From Cardinalis cardinalis (lineage: Eukaryota > Chordata > Aves > Passeriformes > Cardinalidae): a stretch of DNA of 64,000 nt. Numbering within the stretch: position 1 is the first letter of the stretch; each line of letters opens with the position of its first letter. Of this stretch, positions 49,581 through 62,447 are shown piece after piece. Location: NCBI GenBank assembly GCA_014549065.1, contig JACDOX010000040.1, positions 4,977,750-5,041,749 of the forward strand, written 5' to 3'. The notes beneath the pieces are model-generated. The model ran no database searches, was not told where the DNA came from, and worked only from the letters and a program-made list of their open reading frames with translations. Made by a program: the position numbers and the translations under genes.

Positions 49581-50144
49581 TGTCCTGGTTTGAGCAGGGA
49601 TGGAAGTAATTTTCTTCCTAATAGCTGGTATAGTGTTGTGTTCTGGATTTAGTATGAGAATAATGTTGATGACATGCTGAGGTTTTTAGTTATTGCTAAG
49701 TAGAGCTTGCCCTAAGTCAAAGACTTCTCAGCTTCTCATGCCCTGCCAGTGAGAAGGCTGGAGGGGCACAAGGATCTGGGGGGGGGGACGTGGCCAGGAT
49801 AGATGACCCAAACTGTCCAGAGGGATATTCCATGGCATGTGGCATCATACTCACCATGTACATGGGGGAAAGCTGGCTGAGGGGCACTGCTGCTTGGGAA
49901 CTGGCAAGTCAGCAGGTGGGGAACACTTGAATTGTGCATTACTAGTTTTGTATATTCTAATTATTTTGTTACTATTGTTACCCTTATTATTTTCGTCTTT
50001 TTATCTCCCTTTAACCGGTCTTGATCTCAGCCTATGGGTTCTTTTATTTTTACTCTTCCTATTCTCTCCCAGATCCCACTGGGAAGGAAGAGTGAATGAG
50101 CAGCTGTATAGTGCTTAGTTGCCTTCTGGGGTTAAACCACAACA
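49581..50144 (+). mobile_element. Complete solo LTR, ERVL-like, with target duplication
   Basis: A 564-bp LTR in the same orientation as KITLG. It starts TGTCCTGGTTTGAGCAGGGA and ends GGGGTTAAACCACAACA, giving TG...CA termini. It is flanked by a perfect 5-bp direct repeat, ctctt, at 49576-49580 and 50145-50149, the size expected for ERVL-type integration. Internal words shared with the copy at 13435 include 'tttagttattgctaagtaga', 'ggatattccatggcatgtgg', 'catcatactcaccatgtaca', 'gatctcagcctatgggttct' and 'tttttactcttcctattctc'. It has a G10 run at 49778-49787. No viral genes lie between the ends, so it is a solo LTR left by recombination. Confidence 0.95.
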
Positions 50145-50149
50145 CTCTT

Positions 50150-50675
50150 CAAAATACAAAATCACTTTCCTCACCAACATACATGTTACATCATAATTTG
50201 GAAAGTTCTCAACTGGGGTTTTTGGGGGATCAAAGTGAAAACTTTTTATTTCCTGTTTCAAACCTTTTTAAGTTGACGCAGGTGCTGCTGTCTGGAATAT
50301 ATCGAAAGAAGCCAGCTTTTGTGAAAAGTAGATTTGGTATACTTTTTATATTAACAGTTACTTATCAATGGAAGAAACTGCTCTGACTAATGAGGAGAGA
50401 TCCCATTTAAAGGTTGCTTCACCTATTGTTGGTTTGTTTGTCTTTGCTTCAGAAGCAGCCACCTGGTTGGATGCTGCACCCATTGAGACAGTTGTAACAA
50501 TACTCAGAGTTAAGGCAATCCTATATTTACACTTTATGGAGAGGAGAGTCTGTGAAACTAAGGTACTGTAGAAAGCAAATAAATAAAATTTGTAATCTGA
50601 GGAGAGGTAAGAGAGAAAATTTTGTTTATTTCCATGAGATTTGGAGGGAGTTTATGTTGCTTTTTTCCTCACTAC
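50150..50675 (+). other. KITLG: Intron 1 spacer between LTR and CR1
   Basis: About 525 bases, no feature recognised. Open frames at 50096-50386 and 50368-50571 start in or near the LTR and have no family resemblance. Confidence 0.5.
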
Positions 50676-51139
50676 AAGGAAGACACTGAGGTGCTGGAGC
50701 ATGTCCAGAGAAGGGCAGCAGAGCTGGTGAAGGCTCTGGAGCACAAGTCTTAAGAGAAACAGCTGAGGGAGCTGGGCAGTTGTTTTTGTTTTCGCTGGAG
50801 AAAAGGAAGCTCAGGAGAGTGATAAGCTCTCTATGGTGACCTGAAAGGGGTTCGTAGCCAGGTGAGAATTGATCACTTCTCCCAAGTAGAGCAATAGAAC
50901 AAAATGGCCTCAAGTTGTGCCATGGAGAGTTAAGATTGGACATTAGGAAAAATTTCTTCACCCAAATGGTGGCCAAGCACTGGCACAGGCTGCCCAGGGA
51001 AGTGGTTGAGTTTTCAGGCCTGGAGGTATTTTAAAGATGTATAGATGTGATGCTTTGAGACATGATTGAGTGGTGGCAATGCTCAGTTAACAGTTGGACT
51101 TGATCTTAGAGGTATTTTCTGACCTGAATGATTCTGTGA
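50676..51139 (+). mobile_element. CR1 LINE 3' fragment, sense
   Basis: Avian CR1 3' region in sense orientation, with landmarks 'ggtgctggagcatgtccaga' (50691-50710), 'gaagggcagcagagctggtg', 'gcaatagaacaaaatggcct', 'gattggacattaggaaaaat', 'gcactggcacaggctgccca', 'gttggacttgatcttagagg' and the terminal 'cctgaatgattctgtga'. It is 5' truncated, with no ORF2. Confidence 0.92.
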
Positions 51140-54100
51140 ATACTCCCTCCAATCCCACTTCACTCTATTCTTTCTATTTGGTTTTATCCAGTTCTATTAA
51201 AAATATAAGCTATCTTATCAAAGGAGTGGGATACAAAAAAAATGTAATAAGGACCCTTTGTATCCCAGGGCTTACCTGAAGCCCACAGTGTCTTTGAAAA
51301 CTGATACCTGCTGTGGTATGGGGCAGATAAAGTTACCAAAGAGATTTATGCTCCAAGAATACCAATCTTCTGAATGTCTGTCAAGGAGGACTGTTTAGAC
51401 CTATCCCTATATGTTGGAATTCAGGTTAGTAATATCATTTGTCTTTAGTAGCAGATGATTCCAAAGCCATTCTGAATGGACTGCAGAGGACCACATTTGC
51501 TTGATGTTGGTCATGAGACCTTCTCGCTGAGAGAGGGACTGAGGAAAGCTTCTGGGGCTGGATTCCATGACCTTTATCATGATAAAAGCATATCATTAAC
51601 ACAAACTCTATTTCCTCACCTTATTCTGAGTGTTCTTGTAGACCACTAATGTAGACAGCAACTATAAAAAGTCTGGAAATGAAAAGTCTTACAATATGTA
51701 GTACAATACTGATGTGAAAAATTGTCATCCATAAGCACTGTCAAAGCTTATACTGGTGTTGGCATATCAAAGAGCTCCAAACAGTGTTCTTTAATTACAG
51801 CTAAGCTTGTAATTATAAAAATGTAATACAGTTAAGGTAGGAGCTTGAAACACAGTCTCGTCTATACTGGCATCTAGTTTCAGTCTGTGTTCAGTGATTA
51901 CCCTTTTGTAACGAGGTCTCATATCAAGCTGGTCAGAGAAATTAATTCTGGATTTATATCCCTATAAAGATACAGCCTATCAGGGATGTTATCAAAAAAT
52001 TCTGAGTCCAGAAACAGAACAGTGTCTTTCTGAGAATATCTTTGGTTTAAAACCAAGTTGACAATTCTGTCATTTAAATTTCGAAAATCATCCCCTGCTT
52101 ATATTAAAAGTATAAAATAATTCAAAAGAAAGAAAAAAAAAGTGCCTAAATTCCTTTTAATTTTGTATAACTATTTTTCCCTGATGTTTGCTTTCCACAG
52201 GCTTGAGCGTGAACTGAAAATTCTTCAGATTAATAATGCAGTTTATTATCTAGCATAGCAAAGTTTCTGTGCATGAAAGACTAAGAATCCACTTAACATT
52301 TTTGCTTCATACTAAGAATGATATAGGAGGACATTTTCATCATGTACATGAGTTCTGGTGTATGCCAAGTATCAAAATAGCTGTTTTCACTTTTTTAGAT
52401 GATTTTATTTATTTTAATTTATTTTGCCAGTGTAATAGTTCTTCCAACCCAAACAACATATAATTTGTAGCAGATGGTAAGAATTAAAGATCCAGTACAG
52501 AATTTCTATAACAAGTCTTATTTCCTTTCCTTTACTGGTGCTTAAAAGTCTAAGATTAAAGAAGATTGCTTGGTATATATTTTCATTATCATTCAAAAGA
52601 ATATTTAATATAGTGGATTTTTTTTTGTTTTTGCATGAATTTGGCAAACAAGTAAGACCTCTGAAATAGATCTTTCGAAAAAAATGTTTAATTAAGTATT
52701 TTATCTAAGAGAATGTCTTTTCATTCCCTGAGGAAGACAGATCATCCACCTCCATATAGTGCGAGGAGCTTGTCCTCCCTGCAAAGATAATTTTATCTTA
52801 TGTTGCCTTCCCTTTTAAATTACTTAAAAATGTCATTGGGTCTATGCTAGAATTCCATAAGTTCCCAGAAGGGGGGAAAAAAAAAAGACAACTTCCTCTT
52901 TGAAGTTTGTGGGAGGTTTTGTTGAGTCAACTGAAGCCTGGTTGTCTGCTAATTTCCGTTTTGATTGTGCATGTATTTGGATCTCAGTGCTTTTGTTACA
53001 GGACAAGAAATTATTGGCCTTTATCATTCTATAGACAGAAAGATGAAAAATTTCATCCTGGATGTATCAATCCTGGATGTTTGCTATGGAATTTTACAAG
53101 AAGTGGAAAAGGAAATCTCTCTTGCCAGTACACATGTCCTAAAAAGACTGCTAAGTGCAGGACCTCTGGAGATCCTCATAATCTCTGATTCTGATTTTAT
53201 AGGAAGATTTCTTTCAAAATATAGAAGTTTTTAAATTCTTATCCTTTCTTCCAGCTGAAACACTTCTGTCTTTTAAATCTCCTGGCTCTTTTACTGAACT
53301 AGAATGCCACCTGATGGATTATTGTCAGTAAATATTTATTCAGACACTTTTAACACAAGTTCCAGAGGCAACATTCATGTATAATTATTTGTCTCTTGGT
53401 AACTTTGCTTCCCAGTACTTGGGAACTAAACAAACTGGCTGTCATCCAGGACAAGTTTAGGATGCATGGAAACTGCCTGAATCCCTGATTGTCAAGTGAG
53501 ATTAAAGAGTGGACAAAATTTATTATGGATCAGATAACATTTTTAAAGAACTAGAGCTTATATTTTTAGAACAGTCAAATATTTTGCAATGGTATCATTA
53601 TAGAGATTGAAAATAAATATGTTAATTTACACATTAAAAAGACTTTTTTGTAGTTTATTGAATGTAATTGCAAAATACCTGAATTGCATTGATTTGCAAG
53701 GCAAATTCTCTATCGGTTTATAGTTCTTGCTTATCACATCCATCTTGGTTTCAGCTGAAACACACAAACCAAACTCAGCAGGAGTTTGGGTGCTCCTTAC
53801 CAAGTGTGCAGTAGCACATTGGCTGGAGCAGCCAGCTACTTCTGTCAAGAAGAGCTGCAAGGGGTAGAGGATAATAGCAGTTGGCCTGAGGTTATATGAA
53901 ATGAAGTTGGCATATAGTCTTAAGCAGCTTCCCGGTCTTCCCAAGGTCTGGATGGTGGGAAAGAATGGTGTGACTCATCATTTTCTCAGCACTCTTAAGG
54001 CTATGTATCTTAAATTTGTCTGATTCAGGAAATAGATGTGAATAACTTGGCAGAACTAGAGAATGGTTTCTCCTTCCCACTGAAAAAGAAAAATATTGGA

Positions 54101-54352
54101 GAAAAAGTAGTTCTGCATTAGCACTTAACAGGTTTGGGACTACCTTTTATCCATTGACCTGAATAAAATTATTTCCAGTTCATTAAGAGTGTACCTCAGG
54201 AAGAGAACTGGCCTATAAGCATCTGAATACAGCAATTGGCTTTGCAAAAGCAATTGGCTTTGCTTTTGCACATATGACTGGTGGAGTCTAGCAAGTGCCA
54301 TTTAAACATTCTGCCACCAAATGAAAAGTTAGATGAAAACTCCCATTCTTGT
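51140..54352 (+). other. KITLG: KITLG intron 1, late part
   Basis: AT-rich intron sequence with no recognised exon or transposon. At 54232-54263 the 14-mer gcaattggctttgc occurs twice, 18 bases apart, followed by its partial inverse (gcttttgc), a small local duplication. Confidence 0.5.
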
Positions 54353-54460
54353 CATTCTAGAGGAGGCCCCTGTGGTCACACAAGTGAGTGCAAAGGCATC
54401 CTAGGAGTCCCCTGTGGATACACAAGTGAGTGTAAAGGTGTGGGGGAAGAGATTCTAGGG
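54353..54460 (+). repeat. Two-copy tandem repeat, about 42-bp period
   Basis: The block from 54367 (cccctgtggtcacacaagtg...) recurs at 54409 (cccctgtggatacacaagtg...) with 3 differences in the first 30 bases. Both copies are preceded by a 'cat.ctag' word, and a third partial copy of that word (gattctaggg) closes the array at 54451-54460. The period is a multiple of three, which keeps a small frame open, but there is no other sign of coding. Confidence 0.8.
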
Positions 54461-55282
54461 TTGGGAAAGTCACAGAAAGGCAAATACAGTATTGCCACAA
54501 AAAGATCAAACAGCTATGAAAGCAGCTTGCCTGTTGAACTCATTTGAATGTAGGTAGCAATGGCACCTCTCCCTGCTTATATTTGTAGCATGAACTTGCT
54601 TATTTCCTTCCCCTTAACCCCTTGAAATACCCTCATGTTATGTATTTTAGATAATATATGCAGAACTGAATAGAAAATATGTTTTGTAAGCAACCAAATA
54701 CATGTTCAAATATTTTGTGTCCAAAGCATTCCAAAACTTACTTTGAAAAAGAGTTATTAGTATTTCTGTAGTCTGTGTTTAAATCAAAATGCAAAAAAAT
54801 GTCTCTGACACTCTCTGTTGCTTACTTTTACCATCATACTCCTTACTACACATCATTGTTAAAAAAATAAAGAGTGGTATCAGTCACTAGAAAAGTATGT
54901 ATCTGGATTTTGTAATCATAACAAAGCATGGAGGGTGTGATCCAGAGATTTTTAGGTGTCTCATCACTGCAGAGTGACTCATTGAGCTGTAGTTATGCAT
55001 TTTGTTCATTGGACTGCCAAAAGGTTGTTCAAGAAAACTCACAAGTTGATTGGGGAGCTTCGCAGAAGTTAGGGTGCCCAGATGGAAGAGCATGTGTGAG
55101 ACAAGGATACACACAGACATGGTGATGTCTGTTCAGTGAACATATCTATTTTTCTACATATTGGCTTGACAATGTAAAATGCATAAATGTTGTGAAAAAT
55201 AAGGGTCAGGAGTACCAGTGTACCCCTCGTTTGCCCCTTTTAGCCAGGAAGACATAAATAGACAGGAAATCAACTCCATTGG
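54461..55282 (+). other. KITLG: Intron 1 spacer, nothing recognised
   Basis: AT-rich intron without identifiable features. Confidence 0.5.
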
Positions 55283-55404
55283 TAGAGGTGTAGATGTGGC
55301 ACTTGGGGATATGGTCTGCTGGTGGATTTGGCAGTGCTGGGTTTATGGTTGGACTTGATGATCTTAGAAGTCTTTTCCAACCTAAATGAATCTATGATTC
55401 CATG
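55283..55404 (+). mobile_element. CR1 LINE terminal fragment, sense
   Basis: Only the last 120 bases of a CR1: 'gtagatgtggcacttgggga' (55290-55309), 'tatggttggacttgatgatc ttagaagtcttttccaacct' (55345-55384) and the terminal 'gaatctatgattccatgg'. The terminal motif is close to two ATTCTATG units. Confidence 0.93.
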
Positions 55405-58400
55405 GTAATTACAAGGTAGATATATCCCAGCTCACCTCCCGTGAGCTGGAATGACCTTGGCTGCAGGAGGCGTAACCCAGGTCTGTCGCTCAGAGAGAAC
55501 CCCAGCTGATAGGCTATTGTATTTGGCGAGACTAGGGCCAGTTTTGGTGGTCAAGGGGTGCACACTACACTTAATCCCTAACTATGCTTTCTTTCCTTCA
55601 GCTACTCTGAAGTAATTTCCTGGGTACTTGAAAATGTGCAGGGGACATTGCCAGTTCCACCTGTGCTTGCCAAGTACTTCATTGTTCCAGAACTAGGTGG
55701 TCTTAAGCGGGTGACTTATTTTCCCACACTTAACTCACTTTTTCAGGGGGCTTGAGCAATGTTTAGCACTTAAGCACTATTTAGGCATGGTCATATTGGG
55801 TATTAAAGTTAGCACTGCCATTTGCAGGTGGGAAGGTGTCACTGAATACCATGGAAATTGTAATTGGATTACATTCTGTATAAATGCTCTTCTTTCATTT
55901 AAAGATTTTTCTATTCTGGCAGTTAATTTCTTAATTGGTTTAAGACAGTTCTTCCATGACTTTAATGATTTAATCTCTATCACAGCTAGATAACTAAATA
56001 GACCTAGGAAAGAATTACCATGCTTCTATGCATCTGGATGCTTTGTGGTTAAAAAAAAAACAAACAGAGAAATATATTTTCTTGCTATTTACATTTTCTC
56101 TATATCTTCTTACAAAAGGTTTTTCAAGGCATAAGTATGAACATTGAGTTACCTGTCCATGACTGACCAACCAGGGTTGTCTGTGGTAGAAGTTCGCAAG
56201 CTGTGTCTCAGCAAAGCAGCATGTAAACACTGTCTGAGGGGCCAATATTGAAAGCTGTTCCTACTCCAGCGTTAACAGACGTGGAAAATAAATTCAGGAA
56301 GCCTAGCCAAGGGTGAACATTGTTCCACATTGTCAGCTAACCTTCTTCAGCTGTGACTTGGTTGTGGTAATTGGGTGATTTGCTCAGGAAACTGGGCTGA
56401 AAAATTCCATGGCTAATATGATTTGAATACAAGAAACTTTAAACTGGAGAACCTGTTCATCTGTGTAGTTACTGCCTCTCCCTTTGCTTAATGTTTTTTT
56501 GTGGTTTGTTATTTGCTTTTTTTTAATGTCTTCAACCTTCTTGTGATTAGAAATGTTATCCGGACAAACTAGATATTTGGGAATGTCCAGGCTTTCCAAA
56601 GTATGGTTTATTTAGCAATGTGGTATTCCCCTTGCTGCTTTCTTCTTAAGGAATTAGCTGAACATTAACATGATTATCTTTCATAGCATACTGTGAAAGA
56701 GATGCTAAACCACTCACTCAGCAGCCTTTGTCAACACTTGAGATTGCAAATGAAGTGAATAACTGAAAAGGATATTGATTCATAACTGAAAGGGTGGTCT
56801 TCAACACATTGGATCACTAGCTGAGCTTCTAAAATGCTGTTTGCTGAAATTCTAGATTGTGGCTTACAAGCAATAGTGCAAATCATTTGCAGAATAAACA
56901 AATGTGTGTACTTGAAATCCTTAGTTTTAATTATCCTTTTGAGTCTCATTATTATTTTTTCCCCTTGCACAAACTTAAATATTCAGTATTTAAGAGATTT
57001 CAGAATCTAAAGACCATTGAATAATTTTTGAACCAAAAACAGGAAGAGAAACTTTGGTATATAGGTCTGCCTCCAGTCTGCTATATATCTTCAATTTAAT
57101 GCTAATAAATGATGTGTGATTAAATTCTGAGGCCAGCTTTGAAAAATCCCATGTTAAATTAAGGTAATTAAATATGGAAATCTGTTATGAGTGCTTTGTA
57201 GGTAACTTTTATTTATGCTTAGTAAAGTATAAAATGAGCATCTCTATAAAGCTATTGTTTAAAGTTCCCATTTGTTCTGTCCTTGATTTAATTCAGTCTA
57301 TTCAAGTTTTGCTCAAACAGCAGGTTTGGTCATTAGTAAATAACACGAAAATAGCTCAGCCCTTTCATCTGTACAGTCCTTACATATAATGTGCCTGAAG
57401 GCATGCGTAATGTAAATATTTTGTAAGTGCAAATAATTAAAAGATTTTGTNTAATAGACATGTTGAAACTAGCAGTATTTTGAAGATTTTTCAGTTCCTG
57501 TTGGATGACATAGGGAGAAAATAAGCAAGAAAAGCCTCAAATAAACTCAAAATTTACAAATTATTTGGTTTTAATAGCAGATGGAAAATTATTATGCTTT
57601 TAAATCCCATCCATTTTTACATGGGAGAAAAAGTATTCTTATTTATTTACATAATTATATAATGTACAGTGATTTTAAGCTTCAGAAGTACAAAAATTGA
57701 CAAGGTGCATCAAAGTTCTGCTTTTATTTGGAGTGTGCTACTGTGTTTATTAATATTACTTAGCTGATCTGCTGAAAAAGCATTTTTAGTTAAATAATTT
57801 TGTTACTTTTTTGATTATTAGACTGTTGTGTTGAACATCATCCTATGACCATGACACAGTTCAGTGAACAAATTCCATCTTAATATACTAATCAATACCA
57901 AGGAATCCAAGAAAGAAATTGTCAGTTCCTGGTGTGAACTCCATCTCCAATGAAGATGTCAGGGAAAATTCTCTGCCAGTGTAACTGCTAATGCACTGGT
58001 GTACTCCAAAGGTTGAGCTACTCAGTTTTTGTTCTTGAAAGCAGTATAGTTATCATTATACTTATAGTATAGCTGCAGTATATTGTTGTCATTAACTTCT
58101 TGCCTTCTTTACTGCAATTTATTTCCAAAAATTGTGAATGAGGAGGTAGCCTGTTAACTCGAGGTCACCTTTTGTTTCGTCTGTGATTCTGGAGCTTATG
58201 AAGGAAAGGGAGACATTTCTCTTGATCGCTTGAAATCAGTTATTAAACAGCTTTGAGCTCTAATACACTGCAAGGAGCTCTCAAAGGTCCTTTCTAAAAC
58301 TAGCAGCATCTTTGCATTTCCCCAGAGCTCAAATTGTTCATATATATATATAACTGCAAAGCTTTCTGTAGCTTAAAACACAGACATTTTGTAAGATGAA

Positions 58401-60190
58401 CTATTAATTATTCTCAATCCTTCACCTTGGTAATTATTCTCAGTAATTATTTGTACAAATATTAAAATAAAATTACTTCTAAATGCTAGTTTTGTTGAAG
58501 CAAGAGACGTTCTCAAAAGACATGCATATTGTAAATGCACTTTGCTCAGAATACTTCTGATTTCTTTCTCTGTGGTGTCTGAGAGTACAGTTTAGGGAAA
58601 GGCAAGTGCAGGCTCCACTGAAATCAGCAGTCCTGGCTTGTCTCACCTTTGACAGAGCATTTCAGCTGTGTCAGTTACATGGATCAGAAAGCTGAAAAAT
58701 ACTACAGGAAAACAAAAATGGAAGTTGTCTGCCTGGTACAACTGACTAAAACCATCTCTGCCAGTGCAAGAGGTAGGGAGAGGAAGCTGGATTGTCTTCT
58801 CTACCTGCAGCCCACACTGGTTTTACCTAAATATGTCAGGAAGCTGTATTCTAAGAAAGCAAACAACCAGTTTTACTTGTAGGATAGATACAAGATTTAA
58901 GATATAAAAGATACAAGAAATAGATTACTCTTGTCATTTAACAGCTCTTTTAGCTGAAGTGCCTGGCACTGTTCTGTCAAGTTTATGAAATTCCTGAGCA
59001 ATCTTTATTATCATTCTTTCTNAGGCCCTCTAGATTACTATAATGATACATCTTTTTAATCTGTGATTTTTCTCTTGCTTTCCTACAGAATTGTGTCGCT
59101 GTTGTTTCATTTGCTTTGCTCTTAAATTGAAAGGTTGGAGAGCACATGAAGGCGAGGGTGGAGGCTGGAGTTCTCTACCTGTCACACAGAACAGANGGGG
59201 CTGAGCTATGTCTTAGTTTGTGCAAAAGCAAGTCCTGATTTCAGTCCTGCCCTTATGGAGGCTGAGGAGCCTGCACAGGCAAATTCCATACTTGCCGTAA
59301 ATGTACACCATCATCGGCTTTTGCTGACAGCTTCAGTCAGCTGGCAGAAGAAGCTTCACAACCCGAGGCAACTTTTGATTATCCATAACTTAAATGCTTT
59401 AACATTCTGGAACTAGGGATCTGCAGCTTAAACTTGGCACAGGGTTCTGTGGGAAACCAGCNAAGCACAAGGAACAACAGAAGGCGAGGAAGTTCAGGCA
59501 GTGTAGCCAAGGAGACATCCAGGTGCATCGCAGCTAGTTTTCTGGTGCTTTTCTGTGTGAGTCTCACAAGCCTGTGTCAGTACATTGCNTTGCTGTTTCC
59601 AGCAGGATTTAGGAGGGGAATGCAGTGCCATAGCCAAGCTGGCACTTCTGAGAGGCCAGAGCATGTCACTTGGAGAAGATGTACTGTATTGCTGCTTGAG
59701 ATGTCAGTACTTGGGCAGAGTCCAGTTGTGGGTTTGCTTGCAGTTTAAGTACTCAAATGAAATGGCTGTGATTATGAACTTTCTCCTTTTGTCTTGATCT
59801 ACTCTGGTATAATTTTGTCCCTTATCATTTATCATATTAGAGCCACAGATCTATCAAGTGAATGACAAGTATATAATCAATTGTATTTTGATGATAAAGA
59901 ATATTGCAAGATTTGTATCTTTTTCTTCCTTGCAAACTTTGCAAAAACCCAGCTAAGATGATCCGTTNCAAGTAACCTAATGGCTCAACACTAAGTTTTC
60001 CATTAACACTCTAAAAATATTGCTTCCAGAAAAGATCAATTAAGTGCATTTTCATGGACTCCTGCCATGAAGATGATACTGTAGTGGTGGTAAAAGTATG
60101 CCTTCATGAAGGATAAAGAGTATTGTTGCCTCTAGACAGCACATATGAAAAACATTACTGCAATCTCTTGTTACTTCATATTTGGCGATT
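55405..60190 (+). other. KITLG: KITLG intron 1, last part
   Basis: About 4.8 kb of intron with no recognised transposon or exon. A short TA run (tatatatatata) lies near 58340-58351. A GC-richer block at 59130-59760 has overlapping open frames but no recognisable protein. Confidence 0.5.
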
Positions 60191-60228
60191 GCTAACTTGG
60201 GGGTTCTTGTTTCTCCTTTACTAAACAG
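60191..60228 (+). promoter_or_regulatory. KITLG: Branch point and 3' splice site of intron 1
   Basis: A ctaac branch-point match at 60192-60196 (candidate branch A at 60195, 33 bases before the AG) is followed by a pyrimidine-rich tract (ttcttgtttctcctttact) and the acceptor AG at 60227-60228. This is a canonical arrangement and it fixes the left edge of exon 2. Confidence 0.85.
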
Positions 60229-60342
60229 ACTTGGATTATCACTTGCTTTTGTCTTCAACTCCTCCTACTTAATCCTCTTGTCAAAGCCCAGAGTTCCTGC
60301 GGGAATCCAATCACAGATGATGTGAATGACATTGCAAAATTG
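60229..60342 (+). CDS. KITLG: KIT ligand (stem cell factor), exon 2
   Basis: 114 bases, phase 0 at both ends, coding for residues 6-43 of the precursor. The first part, TWIITCFCLQLLLLNPLVKA, completes the hydrophobic signal peptide. V at -3 and A at -1 fit cleavage after residue 25, as in mammals. The mature protein then starts QSSCGNP, followed by TDDVNDIAKL. Cys29 corresponds to the first cysteine of mature KIT ligand, which in the human protein forms a disulfide within the four-helix cytokine fold. The exon ends TTG|gtaagt, a strong donor at 60343. Compared with chicken KITLG as I recall it, the sequence is nearly identical, with I instead of V at residue 33. The product is a secreted or membrane-anchored ligand of KIT; the helices, transmembrane segment and tail are coded by later exons outside the window. 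Confidence 0.97.
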
Positions 60343-62447
60343 GTAAGTACCTTTTATTTTACATTATTCTTTATGTTAAAAAAATTGTCAGTGTCTAAGG
60401 GCACTTACATTTCTAAGCAAAGTTAGTAAACCTGTATTGGAGCTAGGGGAATNTTAAAAGAAAATCCATCATCTGTCACTTGAACAAAACCTTTTTTTGC
60501 AGTGAAAGTAGTTCCAGTGTTAGTTGAAGAGGTTACCTTGACCAAAATGGAGTGTATGTACATACGTANTTTCCTGACTTCAAACTTCAGTAACAATTGC
60601 CAAAAATCTTTTTTTCCTCAAACATTCTTACAGAGCAGATTGTTTCCCACGCAGATGAAAGATTATTGTCTTTGTGTTACTGACTTGCATGGAGCAGACT
60701 GGCAGCAAACAGAGTTGAACTGAAGCAGAAGTCTTTACCTCGGGTATATGAAAGACAAGTGGGACACATAAAAATAGTGTGGTATTAGGCATCATTGTAG
60801 CAATCGAAGCAATAACAATTGAACAGGTTTTGCAGTCTTTGGGTGTGAGTGGGTTACACACATTATATGTTTCTCTGCTTGCTATATCCAGAAGTTTAAG
60901 TCTGAAAGACTCACAGCTTCATATAAAAACTAAATTCACTTAAGGAAGTTTTAACTGTTACTTAATTTACCACTGTATTAACCTGAAAAACAGCATCTGC
61001 TTGTGAAGACAATTGGTGTTTAGCTCCACTGAAGTTAATAATTATGCTATTTTGCAGTAGTGCAGGATATAATACCAAGGTTTCTAAGAAATAATATATA
61101 CTGAACACTTAGCAAGCGTATCTTCATCTGCATATTGAATCTAGCTGAAAACTGTGGCTTCATTGTGGGGAAAAAAGTTGCAACATCAGTGTTATTATTG
61201 TCAAACACTTATATTAAAACCCCTAGCATTTGCTGCCTGTGCTAGGCAGCGTTCTTAACTTGTTTTCTTTGGTCCTTTTTATACACATTGGCACATAGTG
61301 TGAGTCTCTAGGTGTGCTCTATAGTCCTACTTAAATGTTTAGTGCTTCAAATTAGTCCCTTTAGGCAGAATTTTGAAGTATTGGCATATTTATTCCAGAT
61401 AATATTTCATCTCTTGGAAAAGTATTAAGCTTTGACGTAAACCTGTTGACAGCATGCAATAACAACAGAATTCCTGTGAGGGCTGATGAAATTGTGTAGT
61501 GCAGGGATAGTAATAACTTTTTGTCAATTATGTGTCCTGAAAACAAATGCTTTAACTTTCCCTGTAGTATAATTTAAATTTCAAAATCATATAAATACAG
61601 ATTACAAAAAATGTGCAAGCAGTTTGAATAATTACACCATCCAGGTTACCCTGTTCTTCTGCTACTACCAAGCTTGAGTAGAGTGGAGTTGGGCTGAGCT
61701 TCTTTGGACACTCCTCCATGAGGATGCTCTGTGGTCATTCTCCTGACTTAGACCCATATCTTTCAGATCACCCTACATATGCAAAATTGAGGTCAAGTTT
61801 CCAAACNAGTTCAAAGATACTTTGGGTTGGAGAAATAACAGACAGATGCAGACAGATGCAAAACATAGATTCTTTCTGTTTTGAGTTGCATGAGTTGTTT
61901 TGAGGAAAGCCTGTCTTCCTGTTTTGTCTGTGTTAATATTTTCAGAAATAATTTCAATCAAGTCACTTGAGAATTAAAAGGATAAGGTGAAAATAAGTTT
62001 AGTACTATCAATTTAGTATAAGAACTCTTTGGTTCAATTAATGTGACTAAATTGCATGTTGATCATTCTCTTTTGAAATTCTACAACATGGCAACTAGAC
62101 ATTGAGAACAAAAATTTAAAAATACATAATGAGGTTTAAAGTACTTTTAAAACAAAACTTTGTTAGCTGACAGNGTGACTATGAGGAGGGAGAAGCCTAA
62201 AGAGAATACTGACTGATCATACTACTTTGTGGCAAGTACCGGATTTTTTATGCTCTATAAACTATATCCTTAGTACCTATAAAAAGGACTCCAACATGNT
62301 TTTACTTAAAAATATGGCTCAGGTGACCCTATAACTCTTGCAAACTGAAGTAAAAATTTTGTACCATTTCTGCTTTTTGAAACACCATATACTCATTGAA
62401 TTAAGGAATGATATTCTGATGGTGTGTATCTTCAAAATTCAACCCAA
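60343..62447 (+). other. KITLG: KITLG intron 2, first part
   Basis: Begins with the gtaagt donor. AT-rich, with no exon 3 sequence recognised (the expected continuation after AKL is absent in any frame). A short duplication (cagacagatg twice) lies at 61841-61860. Confidence 0.7.

Noticed and set aside
3480..62299. Scattered single N bases that could mark polymorphic or edited sites
   Set aside because: They are spread without pattern across all sequence types and most simply reflect base-calling or masking in the assembly.
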